Assembly: GCF_030622045.1 (NCBI RefSeq)
Contig: NZ_CP130886.1
Coordinates: 1,240,001 to 1,304,000 of the forward strand
Origin: Planctellipticum variicoloris
Lineage (GTDB): Bacteria > Planctomycetota > Planctomycetia > Planctomycetales > Planctomycetaceae
DNA: 64,000 bases
Direction: 5' to 3'
The position numbers and the translations under genes are program-made. The number at the start of each line of letters is the position of its first letter. Position 1 is the first letter of the stretch. This document shows positions 21,078 through 29,647 of this stretch, in pieces. The notes under the pieces were generated by a model. The model was not told the DNA's origin, ran no database searches, and saw only the letters and a program-made list of their open reading frames with translations.

Positions 21078-22313
21078 ATGCGCGGCGCCTGGGACCTGAC
21101 GCGGAAGGATCTGAAGCTGCTCTCCCGGGACCGGCGGGCAGTGGCTCTGCTGCTGTTTCTGCCGCTGGCGTTCATCGCCATTCTGGGAATGACGACCGGG
21201 CAGTTTCTCACCCGTTCGAACGAGTCGCGCCGGCTGACGATCATGGTCGTCAAGCAGACTGACGACCCGCTGGCGGCGCAATTTGTGACGGATCTCGAGC
21301 ACAATCGCTCGATCGATGTCACCACTGCGTCGGATCTGCCGGCTGCCCGCCAGTCCGTTGAGCGGGGGCAGGCGACGATCGGGCTGGTGATCGGCGCCGA
21401 CTTTGCGGAGCGCGTTGATGCGCTCGACATCGGCGACATTCTGAACAGCCGCCGGGGACCGCTGGCCGCGGGACTGCCGGCCCTCGATCTGCAGATTCTC
21501 AGCCGGCCGGCGACGCTCACGGACGCTGCGTTGCTGGATCGCCTGATCTTCGCCGAGGCGCTGCGGTCGATCCTGCCGACCGTGGCCAGCAAGAACGCCA
21601 TCGCCCGGCGGTGGGTGAAGTCGCCGGACGAAGACGAAGAGAGCGGAACCACGAAGAGCACGGAAGAAGCCGGCGCTCCAGAAGTGAATCCGTCCGGGGA
21701 TGTTCAGGGGCAAGCTGTTTACCGGATTCTGGTGCCGGGGTTCACGGTGATGTTCGTCTTTTTTCTGGTCAACATCATGGCCCGGAGCTTTATTGCGGAA
21801 CGGGACCTGGGGACGCTGCGCCGGCTGCGGCTGGCTCCCTTGTCGACGGTCGACCTGCTGCTCGGGAAGACGATCCCGTTCTTTCTGGTGTCGCTGGCGC
21901 AGTGCGGTCTGCTGTTTTTCTGCGGCCGGGTGCTGTTCGGGATGAGCTGGGGGCCGGCGCCGGTCTGGCTGATTCCCGCGATCATCAGTACGTCGCTGGC
22001 GGCGACGTCTCTCGGCCTGCTCCTGGCGACGGTCGTGAAGACCGACCAGCAGGTCTCGGCCTACGGAACGTCTCTGGTGCTGATCCTCGGCGGCATCAGC
22101 GGCTGCTTTCTGCCACGGGAATGGCTCCCCCCGCTGATGAAATCGCTCAGCCTGGCCACGCCTCACGCCTGGGCGCTGTCGGCCTTCGACGCGGTTCTGG
22201 CTCACGAAAGCGTCGACGGCCTGCGGGTGCTGCAATGCTGCGGCGGACTGGCGCTGTTCGCGGCCGTATTCTTCGGGCTCGGTGTGTGGCGGTTTCGGGT
22301 TTCGCCGGCGTAG
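21078..22313 (+). CDS. ABC-2-type transporter permease
   Basis: The 411-residue protein has the ABC-2 permease plan. One transmembrane helix lies near the start (VALLLFLPLAFIAILGM), then a large extracytoplasmic domain of about 180 residues, then five helices in the C-terminal half, with the RDLGTLRRLRLAPLS cytoplasmic coupling segment typical of the family. An ATP-binding subunit should pair with it, but none is adjacent. Start: ATG 21078 has GGAG 12 bases upstream and opens with the usual cytoplasmic helix; an earlier ATG at 21051 is possible. Just before the second helix is a charged low-complexity stretch (DEDEESGTTKSTEEAG) whose DNA resembles the genome's intergenic repeat, suggesting that repeat DNA was taken into the frame. 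Confidence 0.85.
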   Translation: MRGAWDLTRKDLKLLSRDRRAVALLLFLPLAFIAILGMTTGQFLTRSNESRRLTIMVVKQTDDPLAAQFVTDLEHNRSIDVTTASDLPAARQSVERGQATIGLVIGADFAERVDALDIGDILNSRRGPLAAGLPALDLQILSRPATLTDAALLDRLIFAEALRSILPTVASKNAIARRWVKSPDEDEESGTTKSTEEAGAPEVNPSGDVQGQAVYRILVPGFTVMFVFFLVNIMARSFIAERDLGTLRRLRLAPLSTVDLLLGKTIPFFLVSLAQCGLLFFCGRVLFGMSWGPAPVWLIPAIISTSLAATSLGLLLATVVKTDQQVSAYGTSLVLILGGISGCFLPREWLPPLMKSLSLATPHAWALSAFDAVLAHESVDGLRVLQCCGGLALFAAVFFGLGVWRFRVSPA

Positions 22314-23158
22314 CGAGCCACATCTCTCGACAACAAAGCGATTCCGGGTGGCACGTCCCTGAGTCTTCGAAGGGCGTGTCTTCAAGTTTGTAAAGTCCAC
22401 CCCCATCGCGATGCCTCTGGAGCGTGCCACCCGACGTTGGCAATCAGCGCCGCCCCGCGCCCGCCCCGGCAACCTATGCCGTCCACGTAAAACAGCCCGT
22501 TCGGCGAGACTCTCGGCGTCGCAACTGTCGCACCGCGGCGATGCCTGCAGAACGGCTGAAAATTGTCGCTCGCGCGACGGCATTCCGTCTCGCATCGCGG
22601 CAGAGCGCAGAATTGCTGCGTGTCCGGGACAGCAACTCACTGCAGCGAAACGAATTCCTGCAGTCATGCCAGAGCGGCTGTTCTCGCAGACAAGGCCGGT
22701 CACCACCTCACTGACGGGAGGTCAACGATGACGCGACGCTGGCGAAACTTTGTGCAGCAGGCGGAGGCCGGTCCGGCCCATCTGCCTCAACCGCCGCCGC
22801 ACTGACGCCGTGGCGCGACGCGTCGAGTTTTTCCGGACGAGTATGCCGGCGATGAGACCTGCGACGTTCGGCGGACGGGTGGTTTCCGGGGACAGAAATC
22901 ACTCAGCGCACCGCCGAGGATGCTGTCTCCCGCTGGTGGGTGAGACCGGCTGTGTTTTCCACAGGGGGAGAACACGGTCTGCGATGCGGATGCCGATCGG
23001 ATTCCTGCTGCTCCTGCAGGAAAAAATCGGCCGCAGAGACGGGCGGTGAGTCCTGGTTTTCCGCGAAACCGGGGCTGGCTGCCAGGGCGTGCGACCGGCA
23101 ACCCGCGATTCGCGTGGCGGGCCGCTGGCAGCGCCAGGCTCTGCGACAGTTCAGGAAC
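22314..23158. other. Gene-free stretch with several weak inverted repeats
   Basis: Open frames here are Arg/Pro/Ala-rich on both strands and none has a family resemblance. Structure that can be seen: an 11-base inverted pair CGGGTGGCACG at 22346-22356 and CGTGCCACCCG at 22424-22434, a single DnaA-box-like TTTTCCACA at 22955-22963, and small hairpins around 23010 and 23060. A 25-codon frame from ATG 22728 has GGGAGG upstream but codes a featureless peptide. It could hold an RNA gene or a decayed gene. Confidence 0.4.
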
Positions 23159-23193
23159 GAGGCCGGGGCGTCAACTGGCGACGCCCCGGCCTC
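23159..23193 (-). terminator. Strong hairpin after the site-2 protease gene
   Basis: The stem GAGGCCGGGGCGTC pairs perfectly with GACGCCCCGGCCTC around a 7-base loop, 18 bases beyond the stop of the minus-strand gene. No long U-run follows, so it may be an mRNA-end stabiliser rather than a fully intrinsic terminator. Confidence 0.65.
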
Positions 23194-23210
23194 GCTGCAT
23201 TGGCAGGCGG

Positions 23211-24248
23211 TCAGACTTCGATTTCGTCGTGCCGCAGGGGCCGACGGGGAAAGGGTTCCGCCTCGGGCGCCGATTGGGCGGGGGCCTCGTCCGGCCCGGT
23301 CATCGTGATGGGATTCGGCGTAAATCCGATGATCAGGAACGAGAGGGTCGCCCAACCCAGAACGGCGCGGAACCAGCCGATGCTGACGGAGTCATCGGCC
23401 GTCGCGCGGTGTCGGATCCCGAACAGCGAGATCAGCACCAGCATCGGCAGATAGGAGTAATTGCCCGTGAAAAGGATCCACCCTCCGGCTCCGAAGACGA
23501 TCGCCTGTGCGACTCCATGCGCCCGGCGACCGATCAACGTGTAGAGGATGTGTCCGCCGTCGAGCTGACCGATCGGGAACAGATTCAGCGCGGTGATGAA
23601 AACCCCCAACCAGCCGGCATGCAGCAGCGGATTGAGCTGCACGTCGAACCCTTCCGGCTTCGGGCCAAGGATCCATTCCGCCATCCAGGTCAACAGGAGC
23701 GGGTCGCCCAGGGTCATCGTTCCCACCCCCTGGAATTGCTCGATGACGATATACTTGGCCTGCGAAAGCCCGAGGTAGAGAATTGGAATCGTTGCGACGA
23801 GCCCCGCCAGGGGGCCGGAGATGGCGACGTCGAAGATCTGCCGCCGATTGCCGATTCCCGCCTGCTGGACGATCACGGCGCCCATTGTCCCGAAGGGGAT
23901 CAGCGGCATCGGAATAAACAGCGGGGGAAGAGCGGGGATGCGATAGCGCAACGACTGAAGGTAATGCCCGAGCTCGTGGCAGAGCAGGATGGTCATGACT
24001 CCGGCTGAATACTCGAGTCCGGCCTGAAACCAGCCGCCGAAGTCCGTCTTCGGATCTCGACCAAACAGGGTGGCGCCCACGAAGAAGGTCGTCAGGCAGG
24101 TGGCGGCGAACAATCCCAGCGACAGGCCGTAGAAGTGGGGGGCAATCCGCACTTGCGGAACTCGGGCTTCGCTGTCCGCAGCCCACTCGGTGATCGGGAT
24201 CGGGCGAGTTTCGGGTCGTTCGGGAAAAACGTCGGAGTCCGCAGACAT
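23211..24248 (-). CDS. Site-2 protease family zinc metalloprotease (M50)
   Basis: The 345-residue integral membrane protein has the intramembrane zinc site HELGH at residues 91-95, with the third ligand in NLFPIGQLDGGH (Asp230). About seven hydrophobic helices surround it, and the segment LPPLFIPMPLIPFGTMGAVI after the first motif is typical of M50 group members. Such proteases cut membrane-bound regulators. No PDZ domain is visible, which sets it apart from RseP-type sigma-E proteases and nearer to the cyanobacterial/plant EGY-like group. Start ATG 24248 gives a cytoplasmic N-terminus of about 35 residues; a longer frame to 24374 adds basic residues unlike the family. No anti-sigma factor gene is nearby, so the substrate is unknown. 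Confidence 0.88.
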   Translation of the reverse strand: MSADSDVFPERPETRPIPITEWAADSEARVPQVRIAPHFYGLSLGLFAATCLTTFFVGATLFGRDPKTDFGGWFQAGLEYSAGVMTILLCHELGHYLQSLRYRIPALPPLFIPMPLIPFGTMGAVIVQQAGIGNRRQIFDVAISGPLAGLVATIPILYLGLSQAKYIVIEQFQGVGTMTLGDPLLLTWMAEWILGPKPEGFDVQLNPLLHAGWLGVFITALNLFPIGQLDGGHILYTLIGRRAHGVAQAIVFGAGGWILFTGNYSYLPMLVLISLFGIRHRATADDSVSIGWFRAVLGWATLSFLIIGFTPNPITMTGPDEAPAQSAPEAEPFPRRPLRHDEIEV

Positions 24249-24499
24249 GCCGGGTCCTGTTTCATGTCCGCTGCACCGCAGCGGGATTGTGCGGAGGATG
24301 CTGGGGAGAAATCGCTCTGCGGGCATTCTACGTCCGGTTCCCCTGCCGGCCCATGCCTGAACCCGAACCCGCAAGATGTCTGAGACGCCAGTGTCGCCAC
24401 AAGCCTTTTCGGGGGAACGTGTTAAGGCTCGCTTTCGGCGAATTTCGACGGGTGCGATCCGCCGCGCCGCGGTTGCTGAGTGAATGTCGGCCCGTTGTC

Positions 24500-24528
24500 T
24501 TGCAAACGACGCGGGGGGAATCTAGCAT
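24500..24528 (+). promoter_or_regulatory. Weak promoter candidate for the small basic protein gene
   Basis: TTGCAA at 24500-24505 and TAGCAT at 24523-24528 are separated by 17 bases; each matches 4 of 6 consensus positions. Transcription would begin near 24535, at the base of the hairpin listed next. Confidence 0.3.
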
Positions 24529-24536
24529 CTGGGGTT

Positions 24537-24568
24537 CCGTCGCGGATTCGTCCGCGACGGGTGTTTTT
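24537..24568 (+). terminator. Orphan intrinsic-terminator-like hairpin in a leader
   Basis: The perfect 10-bp stem CCGTCGCGGA with loop TTCG and partner TCCGCGACGG is followed by GTGTTTTT. No plus-strand gene precedes it: the neighbour to the left is read the other way. It may be a leader attenuator or 5' stabiliser of the gene at 24717, or the end of a short RNA starting in 24249-24536. Confidence 0.6.
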
Positions 24569-24716
24569 GCGGGATCTGTGAACTTGCGAACACACTTCCT
24601 GCCGCATTTGGAATATCCGGCTGGGCGATCAGCCGCAGAATCTTGACAAATTGACGCGCCGGGCGCGGGGCACGCCGCCTCGATTTACCGGCCCTTGGAT
24701 TGCGGGAGCAGTTGAC

Positions 24717-24953
24717 GTGACGATCGACAAGAGCCTGAAGCGGAAGGGGCGTCTGGCCCGTACCCGCAACGTGTTGCAGCGACACGAGCGGATCGCCCAG
24801 ATGAAGACCGATGAGAAGTGGGTCGAGGGAACCGGTCCGTTCGGGCTGCCCAAATTGCGGATCGTGAAGCTTGTCGTCGGCAAGAAGAAAAAGAAAAAGA
24901 CCGCAGAACCGGGCGGTAAGGACGATAAGAAGAAGGCCGCCAAGAAGAAGTAG
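24717..24953 (+). CDS. Small basic protein (TIGR04137 family)
   Basis: The 78-residue, very basic protein begins TIDKSLKRKGRLARTRNVL after GTG 24717 and continues HERIAQMKTDEKW with GPFGLPKLRIVK. From memory this is the TIGR04137 'small basic protein' shared by Planctomycetes, Verrucomicrobia and Chlamydiae, thought to be ribosome- or rRNA-associated. The C-terminus is almost only Lys and Ala (KKKKKKT, KKAAKKK), fitting nucleic-acid binding. The GTG start is chosen because the family's conserved sequence begins right there and GGAG lies 9 bases upstream. It is read alone, with 252 bases before the GH3 gene. Confidence 0.88.
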   Translation: MTIDKSLKRKGRLARTRNVLQRHERIAQMKTDEKWVEGTGPFGLPKLRIVKLVVGKKKKKKTAEPGGKDDKKKAAKKK

Positions 24954-25205
24954 GCGGACGACTCGTCGCACACGGCAGCCGACGGTTCGTCCTCTGCTGC
25001 TGATTCGCTCAAAGCCTTGGTGGTCCGGAAACCAACTGTTTCCCTGCCGCCAGGGCTTTGTTGCATTGGTGCGGGTCCGCGGACGGGCGGATTCGCACTG
25101 CCATGCAACGGCCGCTGCAGACCGTGGCGAAGGAAGGATCCTTCGTGGTTTGCGCTGGCGTCGGGGAGGCGCAACGCGCACAACCTGGGCCAGGGACGGT
25201 ACCTC

Positions 25206-26987
25206 ATGCTGCGAGCTCTCCGCGGAATCGGCGGGGCATTGCCCCGTTATCGGACCCGCCGCCACCTGCAGGCGTTTCTGGCCAGCACGCGTCGCTGCCG
25301 GGAGACCCAGGCCGCGACGCTGGCACAGATTTTGACGCTGAACGCCGCCAGCGACTTCTCCCGCGAACGGGGACTGACCGGCTCGCTGACGGCCGCCGAG
25401 TTCCGTCGCCGGATTCCGGTTGGCGACTTCGAAACGGTCCGGCCGTACGTGGAGCGACTGAAGACCGGCGAATTCTCGGCTCTGCTGGGACCGCAGAACC
25501 GGCTGCTGATGTTCACGCTCAGCAGCGGGACGACGGCCGAAAGCAAGTACATCCCGATTACGGATCAGTTCCTGAAGTCCTATCGCCACGGCTGGCAGTC
25601 GTGGGGCATCTGCGCGATGGACGCGCACCGGAAACTGCATCAGCAGGACATCCTGCAACTGGCAAGCGACTACGATCAGTTCCGGACTCCCGCCGGCACC
25701 CCCTGCGGCAACATCAGCGGGCTGGTCGGCGCCATGCAGAGCCCCGTCGTGCGGCTGATGTACGCCGCCCCGCAGGAGATCACGAAACTCACCGAGCCCG
25801 AGGCCAAACAGTACGCGACGCTGCGGATTGCGGCGATGAACCGTCATGTCGGGCTGGTGATGACCGCCAATCCCAGCACGCTCATTCAGATCGCCCGGCT
25901 GGCAGATCGGGAGCGACAGACGCTGATCCGCGACATCGCCGACGGGACGCTGGATCGCCGTTTCGATCTGGGGGAGGCGATACCGCCGGGGCTCCGGCGG
26001 CGACTGACGCGCCGCGACCGCGTCCGTGCGAAGGAACTGGAACGAGCCGTCGAACAGACCGGGCATTTGTATCCGCGCGACATCTGGCCCGAACTGACGC
26101 TGGCCGGCGTCTGGACCGGCGGCAGCGTCGGGGCCTATCTGGAAACGATGCGCCCGCTGTATGGCAATATCCCCGTTCGTGACCACGGACTGTCGGCCAG
26201 CGAAGGGCGCATGACGATTCCGCTGCAGGACGAAACGTCGGCCGGAATCCTGGACATCGGCTCGCATTACTTCGAGTTCATCCCCGAGGAAGAACACGGG
26301 AAACCGGATCCGCTGGTTCTGGAAGCGCACGAACTGGAGGCGGGGCGGAACTACTTTATCCTGCTGACCACGGTCTCGGGGTTGTACCGGTACGATATCC
26401 GCGATGTCGTCCGCTGCAGCGGATACCACGAAACGACGCCCCTGCTGGAATTCCTGCACAAGGGGGCGCATATCGCCAACATCACGGGCGAAAAACTCTC
26501 CGAATCGCAGGTTGTCTCCGCCGTGAAAACGATTACTCAGCGACGGCAGGTGGACTTGGGCCACTTTACCGTCTCGCCGGTCTGGGGCGATCCGCCGCGG
26601 TATCGAATGCATCTGGAGTCGGTCCACATGCCGGACGATGCGGTGTGGCAGTCGATTCTGCGGGACGTCGACACGGAGCTGCAGCGGTTGAACTGCGAGT
26701 ACCACGAAAAGCGGAAAACGGCCCGCCTGGAACCTCTCGACGGCCAGTTGCTGCCGCCGGGGACCTGGCACACGTTCGCGCGCAGCCGGCAGAACCGGCT
26801 GGGTGGCAGCGTCGAGCAGTACAAGCATCCCTGCCTGCTGCCGGACCTGCAGTTCAGCGAACGGCTGTGGCGCGACCATGCGCTGCCGCTGATGCAGAAT
26901 GAATCGACCGTCCGGCGGCCGCACTTTCTGGGGGGGAGACGCGGTTCGCTCGCAACGGCGAACGACGAACTGCAGGACGCCTCTTGA
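25206..26987 (+). CDS. GH3-family acyl-adenylating enzyme
   Basis: The 593-residue protein belongs to the GH3 branch of the adenylate-forming superfamily. In plants these join amino acids to hormones such as auxin and jasmonate; bacterial roles are mostly unknown. Visible motifs are FTLSSGTTAESKYIPIT at about 100-116 (phosphate-binding loop), LSASEG with the adenine/acid segment, and YRYDIRDVVRC, the hinge-side motif before the C-terminal domain (ANITGEKLSE). Start ATG 25206 opens with an amphipathic basic helix common in bacterial GH3 proteins; the 63 upstream codons in frame lack resemblance. It overlaps or nearly touches the DUF167 gene. No peptide or hormone pathway is next to it. Confidence 0.85.
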   Translation: MLRALRGIGGALPRYRTRRHLQAFLASTRRCRETQAATLAQILTLNAASDFSRERGLTGSLTAAEFRRRIPVGDFETVRPYVERLKTGEFSALLGPQNRLLMFTLSSGTTAESKYIPITDQFLKSYRHGWQSWGICAMDAHRKLHQQDILQLASDYDQFRTPAGTPCGNISGLVGAMQSPVVRLMYAAPQEITKLTEPEAKQYATLRIAAMNRHVGLVMTANPSTLIQIARLADRERQTLIRDIADGTLDRRFDLGEAIPPGLRRRLTRRDRVRAKELERAVEQTGHLYPRDIWPELTLAGVWTGGSVGAYLETMRPLYGNIPVRDHGLSASEGRMTIPLQDETSAGILDIGSHYFEFIPEEEHGKPDPLVLEAHELEAGRNYFILLTTVSGLYRYDIRDVVRCSGYHETTPLLEFLHKGAHIANITGEKLSESQVVSAVKTITQRRQVDLGHFTVSPVWGDPPRYRMHLESVHMPDDAVWQSILRDVDTELQRLNCEYHEKRKTARLEPLDGQLLPPGTWHTFARSRQNRLGGSVEQYKHPCLLPDLQFSERLWRDHALPLMQNESTVRRPHFLGGRRGSLATANDELQDAS

Positions 26988-27007
26988 ACTGCGGGAGTGA
27001 GGCTGAA

Positions 27008-27310
27008 ATGTGCGGCGTCGAACTGACCGCCGATCGCGACGGCGTACTGCTGCCGGTGCATGCACAGCCCGGAGCGAGGCGCAACGGGATCGTCGGCGTA
27101 CACGCCGGCCGGCTGAAAGTCGCCGTGACGCAGGCGCCGGAAAAGGGAAAGGCCAACGACGCAATCATCGCAGTGCTCGCGGACGACCTCGCACTGAAAC
27201 GGAGCCAGATCTCCCTGGCCTCGGGGCCCACGAACAGCCGCAAGGTCTTTCGCGTCCGCGATCTGACCGTCGACGAGCTGGCGGAGCGAATTGCGAGTTG
27301 CCTGGGATAG
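27008..27310 (+). CDS. DUF167/YggU-family protein
   Basis: The 100-residue protein has the family core: LPVHAQPGARRNGIVGVHAGRLKVAV, then APEKGKANDAIIAVLAD and SGPTNSRKVFRV. The fold is known for E. coli YggU, but its function is not. Start: ATG 27008 with GGGAG 11 bases and GAGG 6 bases upstream is preferred over TTG 26984, which would overlap the GH3 stop. The short distance from the GH3 gene (20 bases) suggests one transcript. Confidence 0.85.
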   Translation: MCGVELTADRDGVLLPVHAQPGARRNGIVGVHAGRLKVAVTQAPEKGKANDAIIAVLADDLALKRSQISLASGPTNSRKVFRVRDLTVDELAERIASCLG

Positions 27311-27478
27311 CTGGCATCCCATTGGCCTCAATGGCTCCCGCTCCGTGACGTCGACACAAAATCGAAGTCGTCGAATCCTGAGATTCGCCGCCCGGCCGGC
27401 AGCCGCTCCTTGAAACGGACGAACGGGAGCCGGACAATGCAGGGGTGTTCTACAGCCCCCCGGGCCGGGAGTCGAGTC

Positions 27479-28738
27479 ATGCGACCAGTTGGCGCCTTCG
27501 GGATCTTTTGTCTGGTGCTGTCGAGTCTGCCGGACGTCGCACTGGCACAGCGTTCGACCCGACCACATCCCTACGGCGGCGGCGAGAGCGCCTATCGCTA
27601 CCAGCGAAACTATGGCAGCCCGAACTACGGCGGCTACGGCCCGGCCAGCCCCGCTCAGTCGTTCGTTATCGGTGGGGCCTACCCGGTCTACGGTCCGGGA
27701 CTCTATGCCCCTTACGCGCCGTACGGTTCCTACTATGGTTCCAGTTTCGGCTTGAGCGGCGGTTACTGGTTCGGGGCCGGGCCGAGCAACTTCTGGTACG
27801 GCCCCGCCGGTCCAGTCGCGTTCGGCGTGCCGGGCTACGGGGCGAACTCATACACCTACATTGCCGGCGGTTATCCCGGCAGCCTCTACGTGCCGACGAC
27901 AGTCGATCCGGGACTGGCGGGGCTTCCAGCCGCAGAGAACCCGCTGCTGGCGGATGCCTGGCGAGAGAATCTGCAGCGCTGGCAGCAGCCGTTGCCCCAA
28001 GTAGACCCGCGGCCCGATTCCACCCAGCGGCCGGCCATGCCATCGACCGCCGAAGGACGTCGTCGGAGCCTGCAGGCGCGGTTGCTGGGCGATGAGCGCC
28101 TGCGTCAGCAGCAATGGGGGCTGGCGGCGGAGCGTTATCGGCGGGCGGTCGAAACCGCGGACGATCAGGCGGACAACCACATTCGCCTCGGCGTGGCGCT
28201 GGCGGCTCAGAATCAACTGGAACTGGCGAGTCGGGAGTTTCGACGGGCAGTCTTTGTCGACCGCCAGATCGCGCAGACAGCGCCCCGGCTGTCCGAACTG
28301 CTGGGGCCGGACAGTGATCTCGTTCGATTGTCGCTGATTTCGCGGCTGACGAGCTGGGTCGATGAGGATATTCGCAACCCCGATCGCCTGTGGGTGCTGG
28401 GTGTCATGCTGCATCTCAACGACGACCCGCGGGCCGCCGAAATTCTGGAGGCCGGTTACCGCCTGGCGGGCGGGGGGGACTATTTTCTGGCGTTTGTGAA
28501 TCCAGCGCCCGCGGCGGCGGGGCCGGCGCTCCCCGCAGCCCCTGCTCCCGCAGCCGGTCTCGGACCGAAGGTGATTGAGATCGCGCCGCCGGCCCGACCG
28601 GGGCTGGAGCCCCCTCCCCTGCCGGGAATCGTTCCCGAGGCGGAACTGCCCCCGGCGCCGGCCCCGGCGGAGATTCCTCGGGTTCCCGCAAATCCGCGGC
28701 CGGCCGGCGTCGATCGACTGCCGCCATTGCCGCGTTGA
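27479..28738 (+). CDS. Secreted protein with Tyr/Gly-rich N-terminus and TPR-like repeats
   Basis: The 419-residue protein starts with a Sec signal peptide (VGAFGIFCLVLSSLPDVALA). A ~110-residue stretch rich in Tyr, Gly and Pro follows, with YGGYGPA-like motifs. At about residues 190-270 are two helical pairs of TPR type (LARR, WGLAAERYRRAVETADD, LELASREFRRAVFVD). The C-terminal third is Pro/Ala-rich (PPPLPGIVPEAELPPAP). No cysteines stand out and no enzyme motif is seen. A structural or scaffolding role at the cell surface is plausible. Start ATG 27479 places the signal peptide correctly; ATG 27437 would add 14 residues. Related low-complexity secreted proteins occur close by (EF-hand protein at 29648). 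Confidence 0.72.
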   Translation: MRPVGAFGIFCLVLSSLPDVALAQRSTRPHPYGGGESAYRYQRNYGSPNYGGYGPASPAQSFVIGGAYPVYGPGLYAPYAPYGSYYGSSFGLSGGYWFGAGPSNFWYGPAGPVAFGVPGYGANSYTYIAGGYPGSLYVPTTVDPGLAGLPAAENPLLADAWRENLQRWQQPLPQVDPRPDSTQRPAMPSTAEGRRRSLQARLLGDERLRQQQWGLAAERYRRAVETADDQADNHIRLGVALAAQNQLELASREFRRAVFVDRQIAQTAPRLSELLGPDSDLVRLSLISRLTSWVDEDIRNPDRLWVLGVMLHLNDDPRAAEILEAGYRLAGGGDYFLAFVNPAPAAAGPALPAAPAPAAGLGPKVIEIAPPARPGLEPPPLPGIVPEAELPPAPAPAEIPRVPANPRPAGVDRLPPLPR

Positions 28739-28899
28739 ACGCCATAACCCGAATATTCCGCGTCTTCGGGCCGTGAAGTCGTGTTGGGTGACGAGTTCGG
28801 GATTGTGTCCCCAGCAGGCTTCGGACGAAAATCGACGCGTTCGTCGGGTCGCCGTCTGACTGGCGATGCAGCGACTTCAACTGCCGTCGAAGGGCTGGA

Positions 28900-29640
28900 A
28901 TGTCGACCGAGTCTGTTCGCTGTGTGATTACGCTCTGCACCTACAACGAACGCGAGAACATTTCCCGGCTGATCCCCGAGATTCGAGCGGCGTTGCCGCA
29001 GGCGGATCTGCTGGTGGTTGACGACAATTCGCCTGACGGCACTTCCGACGTCGTCCGGCAGCTCGGCGAAACCGACCCGCAGGTGCACCTCCTGTGGCGG
29101 GGTGGCAAAGAGGGTCTGGGGGCGGCGACGCTGGCCGGATTTCAGGCCGCCATGGAGCGGAGCTACGACTTCGTGCTGAACATGGACGCCGACTTCAGCC
29201 ATCATCCGCGGTATCTGCCGGCCCTGTATGCAGCCATGAACGAGGCTGATGTCGCGATCGGCTCCCGCTATATCCCCGGCGGCGGAATCACCGGCTGGCC
29301 CTTTCTGCGGCATTTCATGAGCCGCGGGATCAACATCTACTCGCGCTGGCTGCTGGGCCTGAAGAGCCGGGACTGCAGCGGGGCCTTCCGCTGCTACCGG
29401 ATCAGTAAGCTGCGCGAGATCGACTTCAGCAAGTTCCGTTCGCGCGGCTATGCGTTCCAGGAAGAAATGCTCTACCGCTGTGCGCGGGTCGGCTGCCGGC
29501 TCGTTGAGGTGCCGATCGTTTTCGAGGACCGCATTGCGGGCCAGTCGAAGATCAACCGGATGGAAGCCATCCGCGCGCTGCGGGATATCTTCCTGCTGAC
29601 GCTCGATCGCGTCCGCGGCGCATCGGTGCGCGCCGGATGA
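28900..29640 (+). CDS. Polyprenol monophosphomannose synthase-like glycosyltransferase (GT2)
   Basis: The 246-residue family 2 glycosyltransferase lacks membrane helices. It shows the pattern of dolichol/polyprenol phosphate mannose synthases: TLCTYNERENISRLIPEI, VVDDNSPDGT, metal-binding LNMDADFSHHP, IGSRYIPGGGITGWPF, and the distal KSRDCSGAFRCYR with RGYAFQEEML. It should move mannose (or another hexose) from a GDP/UDP sugar to a lipid phosphate, giving a donor for surface glycans or protein glycosylation. Start ATG 28900 is directly before the core. No flippase or mannosyltransferase partner is adjacent. Confidence 0.88.
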   Translation: MSTESVRCVITLCTYNERENISRLIPEIRAALPQADLLVVDDNSPDGTSDVVRQLGETDPQVHLLWRGGKEGLGAATLAGFQAAMERSYDFVLNMDADFSHHPRYLPALYAAMNEADVAIGSRYIPGGGITGWPFLRHFMSRGINIYSRWLLGLKSRDCSGAFRCYRISKLREIDFSKFRSRGYAFQEEMLYRCARVGCRLVEVPIVFEDRIAGQSKINRMEAIRALRDIFLLTLDRVRGASVRAG

Positions 29641-29647
29641 CCGTTTG

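Noticed and set aside
22728-22805. 25-codon peptide gene with GGGAGG upstream
   Set aside because: Too short and featureless to support; no hydrophobic or basic pattern typical of known small proteins.
22955-22963. DnaA-box-like TTTTCCACA as a sign of a replication origin
   Set aside because: It is single, with no cluster, no AT-rich zone and no dnaA or dnaN gene nearby.
24522-27164. Minus-strand open frame of 880 codons
   Set aside because: It is antisense to the small basic protein, GH3 and DUF167 genes, whose motifs are clear; its own translation is low-complexity Arg/Pro/Gln.
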